Source: Amphritea atlantica (GTDB lineage Bacteria; Pseudomonadota; Gammaproteobacteria; Pseudomonadales; Balneatricaceae). From it: a DNA stretch of 64,000 nt. The position numbers and the translations under genes are program-made. This document shows, piece by piece, positions 63,765-64,000 of the stretch. The stretch is taken from positions 124,001 to 188,000 of the forward strand of contig NZ_JAHKQE010000019.1 of the NCBI RefSeq assembly GCF_018860855.1, given 5' to 3'. The notes beneath the pieces were generated by a model, which worked only from the letters and a program-made list of their open reading frames with translations, had not been told where the DNA came from and made no database searches. Positions within the stretch are counted from its first letter, which is position 1; every line of letters starts with the position of its first letter.

Positions 63765-64000
63765 TCACTCTTCTGGAATTTCAATCTCAATATGGGAAAC
63801 CGGTTTACAGCAACAGGCAAGAATCTCATCACCCACGGTGTCATACAGTGCATCCTGAACCTCTTCCACCTCACCTTCTATCAGGCGAACTCGGCAACAA
63901 CCGCAGTATCCACCTCGACAATTATAGGGCGCAGGAATTTCCTGAGCCTCCATGGCATCGAGTAAAGAGTATTCATACTGATAATAAAAGGTGCTGTGAT
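63765..64000 (-). CDS. YfaE-like 2Fe-2S ferredoxin (5' end beyond the window)
   Basis: A partial plant-type ferredoxin; the frame is open to the right edge. The visible part reads FYYQYEYSLLDAMEAQE, then CRGGYCGCCRVRLIEG with three cluster cysteines and a final CCCKPVSHIEIEIPEE containing the fourth. Spacing and the CCC ending match YfaE, the ferredoxin that maintains the diferric-tyrosyl cofactor of class I ribonucleotide reductase. By comparison about ten residues are missing at the start. nrdB and nrdA would be expected just outside the right edge. An internal ATG at 63953 is not the start. Confidence 0.82.
   Translation of the reverse strand, partial: HSTFYYQYEYSLLDAMEAQEIPAPYNCRGGYCGCCRVRLIEGEVEEVQDALYDTVGDEILACCCKPVSHIEIEIPEE

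Overview
The window looks like a chromosomal segment of a marine, respiratory gammaproteobacterium of the Oceanospirillales type. This is inferred from the gene set: a complete Rnf complex, a TRAP dicarboxylate transporter with its own two-component system, a sodium:alanine-type symporter, the 180-kDa class NAD-glutamate dehydrogenase, and a cysI-DUF934-cysH assimilatory sulfate cluster. No rRNA, confident tRNA, insertion sequence, phage or CRISPR array was seen. The species cannot be named from the sequence.

Layout. 0-7.5 kb: housekeeping and stress genes (trmH, pheA, a DMT exporter, a PAS-GGDEF cyclase, a YbjN protein, an ABM monooxygenase, a Dps-like ferritin). 8-14.3 kb: an acidic amino acid module. 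It has a periplasmic-binding-protein histidine kinase, a sigma-54 response regulator, a 12-bp dyad, a well-spaced -24/-12 promoter, aspartase and a glutamate/aspartate symporter. 14.5-21 kb: a TauE permease, a pirin-like protein lacking half its metal ligands, a candidate small RNA, hrpB, an unknown protein with a His/Glu/Lys-rich tail, and a PhnA-like zinc protein. 21.5-28.4 kb: an AgcS symporter, an orphan binding protein, a 1035-residue AraC regulator fused to a STAND-type helical region without its NTPase, and a receiver protein with a degenerate kinase-like C-terminus. 29-33.8 kb: NAD-glutamate dehydrogenase.

34-44.3 kb: a C4-dicarboxylate-type TRAP operon (dctP-dctQ-dctM read leftward), a sigma-54 response regulator and a TorS-like kinase. 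Two tandem dyads and a -24/-12-like element lie between regulator and dctP. Divergently there is a second TRAP-type binding protein with its own kinase, then an HDOD protein. 44.3-52.8 kb: sulfur assimilation (cysG, cysH, DUF934, cysI, a TauE/SafE permease, cysD, cysN). CysH carries the Fe-S cysteines of APS reductases, and CysN ends in an APS-kinase remnant without a Walker A motif. Together they suggest direct APS reduction without a PAPS step. 53-59.6 kb: rnfABCDGE, with a very long repeat-bearing RnfC tail, followed after a few small genes by nth. 62.7-64 kb: a translationally coupled DUF2986/VF530 pair and the 3' part of a YfaE-like ferredoxin running off the right edge.

The most unusual material is the AraC-STAND-like/REC-pseudokinase pair at 24.1-28.4 kb, the two parallel sigma-54 transport circuits, and the vestigial APS kinase. 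Everything here comes from reading the sequence. No database search was run, and similarity to families is from recall of their motifs.
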